This document shows positions 1 through 5,590 of a stretch of 7,375 nt of DNA, in pieces. A program made the position numbers and the translations under genes. The stretch's first letter is position 1. Every line of letters begins with the position of its first letter. The stretch lies in the NCBI GenBank assembly GCA_016199425.1, contig JACQGT010000523.1, forward strand, positions 1-7,375, written 5' to 3'. Under the pieces are notes generated by a model. That model did no database searches, had not been told where the DNA came from, and was given only the letters and a program-made list of their open reading frames with translations. Origin of the DNA: Chloroflexota bacterium. GTDB taxonomy: Bacteria; Chloroflexota; Anaerolineae; Caldilineales; Caldilineaceae.

Positions 1-2
1 CG

Positions 3-860
3 ATCCCGGCGAGCGCGCTGCGCTGGTCCGTCTATCTGCACCACAACGAGCACATCCACTCGGACTACTTCGCTGCCAGCGGTGAGAGCGGCAGCTTTGT
101 CTACGACGATCACGGCGATGGGGTCTACCTGGAACTCTGCCTGACCGCCACAGACAGTAGCGGGCTGACCAGCCAAAACTGCGTCAATCTGTTGCCCAAA
201 GAGACGACACTGACCTTCCAGTCAGTCCCCAGCGGGCTGTCGGTGAGCTACGCGGGCAGCAACTACACAACCCCCTTCCGGGTACGCACCTACCAGAACG
301 CGGCGCGCACGATGGAAGCGCCGCCCACCGCGCCGGGCAACCTGCGCTTCAATGGCTGGTCGGACGGCGGCGCGGCTCGACACAGCGTGCGCGTCAACGG
401 CGAGGCGACATTCACCGCTACGTATGCAGGCCCCAGCGGCGCGATCCCCGCGGAGACGGCGAGCGCAGGCGGCGGCGCGGTGGTCAACAGCAGTGGCCCG
501 GCAGTCGCTCCCCCGCCCTCCAGCCAGAGCAGTGGCTTATCCGCGTCAAGCGGGCGCATTGTGTCCGAAGGCGCGCCGGCAGGAGGTGCGCGGCTGCTTC
601 TGCGCGCGGGCAGCCAGTTCAATGACAAATGGGCGGCGGTGCAGTGGAAGAACGAAAAAGGCCAGTGGCAGACGGTGGACGGCTGGCAGGGGAGTGTCGT
701 TGACGGCTATCAGCGCTGGTGGGTGGGGAAGGAGCTTTACGACGCGGGTCCGTTCCGCTGGGCCATCCTGGATAGGGAAGATGGGGCGGTCCTCGTAGCC
801 AGCGATCCGTTCAATCTACCCAAAGGCCAAGACAAAATGGTGGTGTGGGAAGTGCCGTAA
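3..860 (+). CDS. C-terminal part of a secreted multi-domain protein (PKD-like, repeat domain, Trp-rich end)
   Basis: The reading frame is open from the left edge (first whole codon at base 3) to TAA at 858-860, so this is the last 285 residues of a larger protein. Visible residues 1-62 look like the end of a PKD-like domain; the stretch around HHNEHIHSDYF and the later ATDSSGL resemble the tail of PQQ-dependent sugar dehydrogenase/PKD proteins, recalled rather than searched. Residues 66-142 form a beta-rich segment with PSGL and FNGWSDGG (116-123) ending in TFTATY, like bacterial repeat domains of surface proteins. Residues 143-184 are a Ser/Pro/Ala/Gly linker. Residues 185-285 form a compact domain with eight Trp (QWKNEKGQW, DGWQG, RWWVG, GPFRW, SDPFNLP) that I cannot assign to a named family. 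No membrane anchor follows, so it is probably released or loosely cell-associated. A TTG at 192 is an internal Leu, not a start. The enzymatic part, if any, lies outside the window. Confidence 0.8.
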   Translation: MPASALRWSVYLHHNEHIHSDYFAASGESGSFVYDDHGDGVYLELCLTATDSSGLTSQNCVNLLPKETTLTFQSVPSGLSVSYAGSNYTTPFRVRTYQNAARTMEAPPTAPGNLRFNGWSDGGAARHSVRVNGEATFTATYAGPSGAIPAETASAGGGAVVNSSGPAVAPPPSSQSSGLSASSGRIVSEGAPAGGARLLLRAGSQFNDKWAAVQWKNEKGQWQTVDGWQGSVVDGYQRWWVGKELYDAGPFRWAILDREDGAVLVASDPFNLPKGQDKMVVWEVP

Positions 861-867
861 GGAGTGG

Positions 868-930
868 GATGATGGGATGAGGAGATGATGGGGGCAGGCA
901 CATACCCCATCATCTCCTCATCCCATCATC
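868..930. repeat. Perfect 26-bp inverted repeat downstream of the partial gene
   Basis: Bases 868-893 and 905-930 are exact reverse complements (26 of 26) around an 11-base loop (894-904). The arm is built from GATG/GGG words; GATGATGGG occurs twice within it (868-876 and 884-892). The hairpin starts 7 bases after the stop codon at 860. It lacks a proper T-run (only TTT follows), so it is not a textbook intrinsic terminator, though it could end or stabilise the upstream mRNA. It lies just before the dctP promoter. The biased, purine-rich wording suggests a repeat-derived sequence. Confidence 0.85.
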
Positions 931-941
931 TTTGCCTGCAT

Positions 942-969
942 TTGACAATGCCACCGAACCCGTTACAAT
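942..969 (+). promoter_or_regulatory. Sigma70-type promoter for dctP
   Basis: A perfect -35 box TTGACA (942-947) is followed after 16 bases by TACAAT (964-969), one base from the consensus -10. Initiation would fall near 976, giving a leader of roughly 78 bases before the ATG at 1055. A run of eight C (978-985) begins almost at the predicted start point. This is inferred from sequence match only. Confidence 0.7.
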
Positions 970-1040
970 AACGCCATCCCCCCCCATTACAACAGGCGCG
1001 CATCGGCCCATTGATGCATTCTCTCATCTACACAATCCCA

Positions 1041-1046
1041 AAGGAG
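1041..1046 (+). promoter_or_regulatory. Ribosome binding site fixing the dctP start
   Basis: AAGGAG lies 8 bases before the ATG at 1055. The same frame is open further upstream to an earlier start at 932, but that would overlap the promoter and put about 41 unrelated residues before the twin-arginine signal. The Shine-Dalgarno and the signal peptide both favour 1055. Confidence 0.85.
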
Positions 1047-1054
1047 TGAAGTGT

Positions 1055-2197
1055 ATGGATCGCAGACAATTTTTGGGTATGGCGGCCAAAGGCGCAGTCG
1101 GCACTGTGGCGGCTGCGGGCCTGGCTGCGTGTCAGCCCGGCGTGTTGCCCGCCGCTCAGGTGCAACAGGCCGTGGCCGACAATCCGTCTCTGCCCACCAT
1201 CGACTGGCAGATGGCGACAAGTTGGCCGCCGTCGTTGGACACAATCTTCGGCGGCGCGCAGTTGGTGGCCGAACGGGTGGCCGCGCTGACCAGTGGCAAG
1301 TTCAAGATTGCGGCCCGGGCCGCAGGTGAGCTGGCCCCCGGCCTGGAAGTGCTGAATGTGGTCGAGCAGGGCGCTGTCCCCATCGGCCACACAGCTTCCT
1401 ACTACTACATCGGCAAAAGCCCGGTAACCGCCTTTGGCACGGCCCTGCCCTTCGGTTTCACTGATCGCCAGCAGAACGCCTGGCTCTACGAGGCTGGCGG
1501 TCTGGGTATGCTGCAGGAATTCTATAAAGAGAAGTTTGGCGTCATCCAGTTCCCTGCGGGCAATACGGGTGTGCAAATGGGTGGCTGGTTCAACAAAGAG
1601 ATCGCGTCGGTTGCCGACCTGCAAGGGCTGAAGATGCGCATTCCCGGTCTGGGCGGCCAGGTGATGGACAAGCTGGGCGTCAATGTGCAGGTGTTGCCCG
1701 GTGGCGAAATCTTCCAGGCGTTGCAGACCGGTGCCATCGACGCAGCGGAGTGGGTGGGCCCCTACGACGACGAAAAGTTGGGCTTCCACAAAGTGACCAA
1801 ATTCTACTACTATCCGGGCTGGTGGGAGCCGGGTCCTTCCCTGGAAATCCAGATCAACCTGGGCGAGTACGACAAATTACCCGAGGAGTACAAAGAAGTG
1901 TTGAAGACCGTGGCCTACGAGGCCAATGTGTCGATGATGGCTCGTTACGATGCCAAGAATCCCGCGGCCCTGCAGAAACTGATGTCTGAATCGGACGTGA
2001 CACTGCTGCCCTTCCCGGACGATGTGATGCAGGCTTCGGAGGCCGCGTCCTTCGATCTGTTCGACGGCTTCGCAGCCTCGGACACGGACTTCGGCTCCAT
2101 CTTCAAGGAGTGGAAAGTCTTCCGCGACAGCATCCAGCCCTGGCATCGCCTGGCCGAGACGGCGATGATGAACTACCAGTCGCAGATTGGTGCGTAA
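1055..2197 (+). CDS. dctP: TRAP transporter substrate-binding lipoprotein, TakP/DctP-like
   Basis: A 380-residue extracytoplasmic solute receptor of a tripartite ATP-independent periplasmic (TRAP) transporter; it captures the substrate outside the membrane and delivers it to DctQM. The N-terminus has a twin-arginine motif (DRRQFLGM, residues 2-9), a hydrophobic stretch and a lipobox LAAC with Cys26, so it should be exported folded by Tat and lipid-anchored. The mature part carries landmarks of the TakP-like branch: ATSWPPSLDTIFGGAQ (54-69), AGELAPGLEVL (90-100), GHTASYYY (111-118), PAGNTGVQMGGWF (167-179), MRIPGLGGQVM (194-204), AAEWVGPYDDEKLGF (230-244) and YYYPGWWEPGP (251-261). Arg195 is the expected carboxylate-binding residue; Gln174, Glu232 and Trp233 sit where that branch binds a metal ion and the substrate, by recalled homology. 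The substrate is therefore probably a 2-oxo or 2-hydroxy monocarboxylate, which is not provable here. It has its own promoter and faces dctQM across a shared terminator. Confidence 0.93.
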   Translation: MDRRQFLGMAAKGAVGTVAAAGLAACQPGVLPAAQVQQAVADNPSLPTIDWQMATSWPPSLDTIFGGAQLVAERVAALTSGKFKIAARAAGELAPGLEVLNVVEQGAVPIGHTASYYYIGKSPVTAFGTALPFGFTDRQQNAWLYEAGGLGMLQEFYKEKFGVIQFPAGNTGVQMGGWFNKEIASVADLQGLKMRIPGLGGQVMDKLGVNVQVLPGGEIFQALQTGAIDAAEWVGPYDDEKLGFHKVTKFYYYPGWWEPGPSLEIQINLGEYDKLPEEYKEVLKTVAYEANVSMMARYDAKNPAALQKLMSESDVTLLPFPDDVMQASEAASFDLFDGFAASDTDFGSIFKEWKVFRDSIQPWHRLAETAMMNYQSQIGA

Positions 2198-2208
2198 GCT
2201 CCGATTCG

Positions 2209-2269
2209 TTTTTTGCAAAAAAGGAGAGGGTGGCCCGGACCGGGCCACCCTCTCCTTTTTTGCAAAAAA
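2209..2269. terminator. Bidirectional Rho-independent terminator between dctP and dctM
   Basis: Bases 2209-2238 and 2240-2269 are perfect 30-bp reverse complements around the single base A2239. The centre is GC-rich (2223-2255, with TGGCCCGG and CCGGGCCA at the tip), flanked by A6 (2217-2222) on the left and T6 (2256-2261) on the right. Read on either strand it gives a GC hairpin followed by a U-run, so it can end dctP transcripts (stop at 2197) and dctM transcripts (stop codon 2275-2277). Confidence 0.93.
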
Positions 2270-2274
2270 TTTGA

Positions 2275-3606
2275 TTACCCGGCAGCGTTCACCAACCAAC
2301 TGACGGTCTGCGGGAAAAGTATGACGATAATCAGCGCGATGGCCTGCAAAACCATAAAGGGCAGCGCGCCTTTGTGGATATCGATGGTCTTGACCTCCGG
2401 CGGGGCGACGCTCTGCAGATAGAAAAGCGAGAAACCCACGGGCGGGGAGATAAAGGCCATATTCAGGTTAATAGCCATCATCACGCCAAACCAGACCAGA
2501 TCGACCCCCAGTTCCCGGGCTGCAGGGACAAAAAGGGGCATGGCGATAAAGCTGATCTCGATGAATTCCAGGTTGATGCCCAGGAGAAAGATGGCGATGT
2601 TGGCAACGATGATAAAGCCCCAGAAACCGCCGGGCAGAGTGAGCAGCAACCCTTTGATATATTCCTGGCCGCCCAGCCCGTCAAAGACCAGGCCAAAGAG
2701 GGTGGAGCAGAAGAGAATCATAATCACCAGTGCGGTGATATTGGCGGTGGAACGGGCCGCGGCTTTGATCAGCCCCCAACTCATATTGCGGTTGATGACG
2801 GTGAGGATACAGGCACCAATCGCACCCACCGCGCCGGCTTCGGTGGGGGTGGCAATGCCGAAGAAGATGCTGCCCAGCACAGCGAAGATGAGCAGCACGG
2901 GTGGCACAACAGCTACCATTGTTTGTTGAAAAAGAGCCGCGCCCTGGACAGTGCGGGCTTCGGGCGGCAGGGCCGGCGCGTCCTGGGGACGCAGCCAGGC
3001 GATGAGAAGCACGTAGAGCGCGTACAGCCCGGAGAGGATCAGGCCGGGGAAGAGCGCGCCCAAAAAGAGATCGCCCACGCTGACACCGATCTGGTCCGAG
3101 AGGACAACCAGCACCAGACTGGGCGGCAGCAACTGGGCCATTGTGCCCGAGGCGGTGATGATGCCCGTGGCAAGCTGGTGGTTGTAGCCATACTTAATCA
3201 TAATGGGCAGGGAGAGCAGACCCATCACAATCACAGTGGCAGCCACCACACCCGTGGCCGCGGCCAGCAGAGTACCCACCAGCACAACGGCCAGGGCCAG
3301 CCCGCCGCGCATGGGGCCAAGTAGAATGCCAACGGTCGTCAGCAGCCGCTCGGCCAGCCCGGACTTTTCAAAGACCGCGCCCATAAAGACGAAAAAGATA
3401 ATCGCCAGCAGAGTGAAATCCGACATCGTGCCAAACCAGCGGTTGGGCAACAATTTCAACAGATTGAGGTTGAATGCGCCAAAGGCTACACCAATCACGA
3501 CAAAGACAATCGCTGTACCGGCGAAGGAAAAGGCCACAGGATAGCCGTAGAGAATCAAAACAAAGAAAAAGACAAACATTGCGATGGCGAGCCATTCAAA
3601 GCCCAT
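2275..3606 (-). CDS. dctM: TRAP transporter large permease subunit
   Basis: A 443-residue polytopic inner-membrane protein, near the usual size for DctM, forming the ion-coupled transport channel. It is hydrophobic throughout with about a dozen membrane segments. Family landmarks are GTMAQLLPPSLVLVV (154-168), GIATPTEAGAVGA (250-262), LLGINLEFIEISFIAMP (341-357) and AFISPPVGF (384-392); the PPS, PTEAGAV and PPVG motifs recur in DctM proteins. Residues 206-225, containing RPQDAPALPPEA, are a polar loop between the two halves of the protein. The ATG at 3604-3606 is preceded by GGAGG (3615-3619, reverse strand) with 8 bases between. It lies 56 bases downstream of dctQ and should be cotranscribed with it; transcription ends at the shared terminator 2209-2269. 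The match to DctM is strong; the substrate is set by the binding protein. Confidence 0.95.
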   Translation of the reverse strand: MGFEWLAIAMFVFFFVLILYGYPVAFSFAGTAIVFVVIGVAFGAFNLNLLKLLPNRWFGTMSDFTLLAIIFFVFMGAVFEKSGLAERLLTTVGILLGPMRGGLALAVVLVGTLLAAATGVVAATVIVMGLLSLPIMIKYGYNHQLATGIITASGTMAQLLPPSLVLVVLSDQIGVSVGDLFLGALFPGLILSGLYALYVLLIAWLRPQDAPALPPEARTVQGAALFQQTMVAVVPPVLLIFAVLGSIFFGIATPTEAGAVGAIGACILTVINRNMSWGLIKAAARSTANITALVIMILFCSTLFGLVFDGLGGQEYIKGLLLTLPGGFWGFIIVANIAIFLLGINLEFIEISFIAMPLFVPAARELGVDLVWFGVMMAINLNMAFISPPVGFSLFYLQSVAPPEVKTIDIHKGALPFMVLQAIALIIVILFPQTVSWLVNAAG

Positions 3607-3662
3607 GAAAGTTTCCTCCCCCAGTGATGGAGTGCTTTGGTAAACCGACTACTGCTGGGAAG

Positions 3663-4229
3663 CTATTCGATGCGGAGGGGTGCGTCGAGTTCCAATTCTT
3701 CGACAACGATATCCTCGCCCCGGATGACTGCCCACAGTTTGATCAGCTCAGAAATCGTCTGAAGCAGGAGCATCACAAAGGCCACGATAATCATGGATTT
3801 GATGGGGGCGCGGGGCAGCCCGCTGGGATCCGGCGATTGCTCCCATTGGGTCCAGGAGGTGATAACCGGATTGATTGTCACCCAGATACCCAGGAGACAG
3901 TAGGGGAGAAGAAAGAGGAGATGGCCCCAAAAATCGAGAAGCGCCTTGCTGCGCTTGCTCCAATTGGTGTAGATAAAGTCCACCCGCACGTTGATGCCAT
4001 GCTTCAAGATGTAGGCAAAGCTCAAGAAAAAAACCAACGAAAAAAGATACCACTGGGTCTCGATAAAGACGTTAGAGGAGAGCTGCATCCCGATAAAGCG
4101 CCCCACATAACGGGCCAGCACATTGTAGAAGCCGATGGCGACGGTCAAAACGACAAGCATCATCGACAACCAGCCTAACCGCTCGGAAATCGCGTCAATC
4201 GCTTTACTGAATTTCAGCAGTGATTGCAT
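3663..4229 (-). CDS. dctQ: TRAP transporter small permease subunit
   Basis: A 188-residue membrane protein with four predicted helices (about residues 16-38, 56-76, 98-118 and 143-167), the expected topology of DctQ, which binds DctM and helps dock the substrate-binding protein. The stretch ETQWYLFSLVFF (57-68) followed by AYILKHGINVRVDF (72-85) is the recognisable DctQ signature. I chose the ATG at 4227-4229 because GGAG (4239-4242, reverse strand) sits 9 bases upstream and a promoter lies just beyond. The frame remains open to a start at 4328, but that extension would overlap the promoter. The C-terminal tail (171-188) is acidic and probably cytoplasmic. It is first in a two-gene operon with dctM. 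Confidence 0.93.
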   Translation of the reverse strand: MQSLLKFSKAIDAISERLGWLSMMLVVLTVAIGFYNVLARYVGRFIGMQLSSNVFIETQWYLFSLVFFLSFAYILKHGINVRVDFIYTNWSKRSKALLDFWGHLLFLLPYCLLGIWVTINPVITSWTQWEQSPDPSGLPRAPIKSMIIVAFVMLLLQTISELIKLWAVIRGEDIVVEELELDAPLRIE

Positions 4230-4275
4230 AAGAAATGACTCCGTGGATCGATCGAGGACAGCGGGGGGTGGGACA

Positions 4276-4303
4276 ATCATACTCGATTTGAATAAAATGA
4301 CAA
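4276..4303 (-). promoter_or_regulatory. Sigma70-type promoter for dctQM
   Basis: On the reverse strand TTGTCA (4298-4303) is followed after 16 bases by TATGAT (4276-4281), each box one base from consensus. Transcription would begin near 4269, about 40 bases before the dctQ ATG. A C6 run lies next to the predicted start point. Confidence 0.65.
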
Positions 4304-4315
4304 ATAGACCGCAGC

Positions 4316-4355
4316 CTGTGGCACACAATCCCGCCTACCCAGAACTTTGCCACAG
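4316..4355. promoter_or_regulatory. Candidate operator: spaced 8-bp inverted repeat between divergent promoters
   Basis: CTGTGGCA (4316-4323) and TGCCACAG (4348-4355) are exact reverse complements 24 bases apart, with half-site centres about 32 bp or three helical turns apart. The right half overlaps the rarD -35 box; the left half lies 13 bp upstream of the dctQ -35 box. This suits a dimeric regulator, but an 8-bp match can arise by chance and no regulator gene is in the window. Confidence 0.3.
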
Positions 4356-4374
4356 CTATGCGTGGGCATACAAT
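4347..4374 (+). promoter_or_regulatory. Sigma70-type promoter for rarD
   Basis: TTGCCA (4347-4352) is followed after 16 bases by TACAAT (4369-4374), the same -10 hexamer and spacing as the dctP promoter. Initiation near 4381 would give a leader of about 118 bases containing the hairpin at 4426-4473. A small palindrome, TATGC-N4-GCATA (4357-4370), overlaps the -10 box. Confidence 0.6.
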
Positions 4375-4425
4375 AGGTTGATATTTGCGCAAGCACTACA
4401 CGATTAGTCATTCTTTCTCGGCCTG

Positions 4426-4473
4426 GAAACGTGAAACGTGGGAGCATCCGACCTTTCTCACGTTTCACATTTC
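4426..4473. repeat. 18-bp imperfect inverted repeat in the rarD leader
   Basis: Bases 4426-4443 and 4456-4473 are reverse complements at 16 of 18 positions around a 12-base loop; the core GTGAAACGTG/CACGTTTCAC (4431-4440/4459-4468) is perfect. The left arm is itself a tandem of GAAACGT. It lies inside the predicted rarD transcript, ending 12 bases before the Shine-Dalgarno AGGAA (4486-4490). Confidence 0.75.
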
Positions 4474-4498
4474 GATGGGGCAACCAGGAATTGTACTT

Positions 4499-5404
4499 AT
4501 GAACCGCGGACTTCTCTACGCCCTCGTCGCCTATGGCATGTGGGGCGTGCTGCCCATCTACTGGAGAGCACTGCACAGCGTCTCTGCCGCGGCTGTTCTC
4601 TCCCACCGGATGGTTTGGTCGCTGGCGGTGGTGGTGCTGATTCTGAGTGTACGTAAGGAATGGACCTGGATCAGACGGGTGGACCGCAAGGCAGTGCTGA
4701 CATTTCTGGTCGTCGCTGTGCTGCTCATCGTCAACTGGTATACCTACATTTGGGCGATCAATGCGGGCTTCATCGTCGAGAGCAGCCTGGGCTATTTCAT
4801 CAACCCCCTGGTCAATGTGCTGCTGGGCGGCATCTTTCTGGGGGAACGGCTACGCCCCGTACAGAAGGTGGCTATCGCCATTGCCTGTGGCGGTGTGCTC
4901 TATCTGACACTCAGCTACGGCGCTCTGCCCTGGATTGCCCTGACTCTGGCCTTCACATTCGGTTTCTATGGCCTGCTGAAGAAGACTGCTGGACTGAACG
5001 CGCTGGAAGGGATGGGGCTGGAGATGACGCTTCTCAGCGTGCCCGCCCTGGCCTATCTGCTTCTTTCCGGCGATCCAGCGTCGCCTTCCCTGCTCACTGG
5101 CGAACCCTACATCACAGCCCTGCTCCTGGGAACAGGCATCGTCACAGCCATTCCCCTGCTGACCTTTGCCGCTGCGGCCCGCCGGATGACGCTGACAACA
5201 CTCGGCCTGATGCAATATCTGGCACCGACGCTTCAATTTTTCATCGGCGTCTTTGTTTACGACGAAGCCTTCACCCCGGCCCGCGCCGTCGGCTTTGCCC
5301 TCATCTGGACTGCTCTGGCCCTCTACTCCGGCGAGACAATCCTGCGCCACAGACAGCAGAGCCAGGAGCGAACCCTGCTGGCGAAGAGTCTGGCGGGGGA
5401 TTGA
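4499..5404 (+). CDS. rarD: RarD-type EamA/DMT-superfamily permease
   Basis: A 301-residue inner-membrane protein with about ten membrane helices, matching the usual RarD length near 300. RarD-like landmarks are LLYALVAYGMWGVLPIYW (5-22), LSHRMVWSL (34-42), ESSLGYFINPLVNVLLG (94-110) followed by LGERL (114-118), FGFYGLLKK (154-162), TAIPLLTFAAAARR (216-229), LGLMQYLAPT (235-244) and a conserved acidic YDEAF (254-258). The family is named after an E. coli locus annotated as chloramphenicol-sensitive; its substrate is poorly defined, and related DMT proteins export amino acids or other metabolites. The ATG at 4499 is chosen because AGGAA (4486-4490) lies 8 bases upstream and the protein then begins like other RarD proteins; the frame is open upstream to 4385, but that stretch covers the leader hairpin. 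The short tail after residue 280 is polar and cytoplasmic. It is monocistronic by context. Confidence 0.93.
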   Translation: MNRGLLYALVAYGMWGVLPIYWRALHSVSAAAVLSHRMVWSLAVVVLILSVRKEWTWIRRVDRKAVLTFLVVAVLLIVNWYTYIWAINAGFIVESSLGYFINPLVNVLLGGIFLGERLRPVQKVAIAIACGGVLYLTLSYGALPWIALTLAFTFGFYGLLKKTAGLNALEGMGLEMTLLSVPALAYLLLSGDPASPSLLTGEPYITALLLGTGIVTAIPLLTFAAAARRMTLTTLGLMQYLAPTLQFFIGVFVYDEAFTPARAVGFALIWTALALYSGETILRHRQQSQERTLLAKSLAGD

Positions 5405-5544
5405 GCGTATTTCGTATTGCGTAAGCAGTGCTGTTGGTCGGGTAAGTTGTGTTGGCGGGTGAGTGAAACGGTTCAACACTTACCCTTCTCAAAATTCAGT
5501 GCCTCAACTGTCCCTGCCTACGAAATACGCAATACGAAATACGC
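5405..5544. repeat. Nested inverted repeat between rarD and mtnP
   Basis: The outer arms 5405-5423 and 5526-5544 are perfect 19-bp reverse complements (GCGTATTTCGTATTGCGTA on the left). Inside them, GGGTAAGT (5440-5447) plus GTTG (5451-5454) pairs with CAACACTTACCC (5474-5485) with a 3-base bulge. The left arm starts immediately after the rarD TGA (5402-5404), and the whole lies 46 bases before mtnP. It has the outline of a small palindromic element about 140 bp long, or a structured mRNA region; no target-site duplication is evident. Confidence 0.75.
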
Positions 5545-5552
5545 AATACGCA
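5519..5552 (+). repeat. 14-bp tandem repeat, about 2.4 copies
   Basis: TACGAAATACGCAA occurs at 5519-5532 and again at 5533-5546, followed by a partial TACGCA (5547-5552). The right arm of the surrounding inverted repeat spans both units, whereas the left arm holds little more than one unit. The array therefore expanded on one side only. Confidence 0.9.
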
Positions 5553-5590
5553 CACCCCATTTCATCCAATCAAAACGGAGACTTACCCCT

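Noticed and set aside
868..930. The 26-bp hairpin as a standard intrinsic terminator
   Set aside because: No U-run follows the stem on either strand, unlike the clear one at 2209-2269; it is recorded as a repeat instead.
932..1054. Longer N-terminus for the substrate-binding protein starting at 932
   Set aside because: It would cover the promoter boxes, and the Tat signal with a good Shine-Dalgarno begins at 1055.
1028..1789. A 253-codon open frame on the - strand opposite dctP
   Set aside because: It is fully antisense to the conserved receptor gene, covers its promoter-proximal part, and has no recognisable motif.
2374..3324. A 316-codon open frame on the + strand opposite dctM
   Set aside because: It is antisense to an unmistakable DctM protein, its translation is rich in His/Gln/Asp/Gly with no domain, and it has no ribosome binding site; it is a codon-bias shadow.
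4660..5424. A 254-codon + strand frame overlapping rarD
   Set aside because: It is out of frame within rarD; the translation is Arg/Pro/His-rich and lacks the membrane helices seen in the true frame.
5519..5552. Tandem repeat considered as a CRISPR remnant
   Set aside because: The units are 14 bp and directly abutting with no spacers, and no cas gene is present.
5417..5590. Longer N-terminus for the MTA phosphorylase starting at 5417
   Set aside because: The extra 58 residues are translated from the palindromic and tandem repeats; the family begins close to GGSGVY, and GGAG precedes the ATG at 5591.
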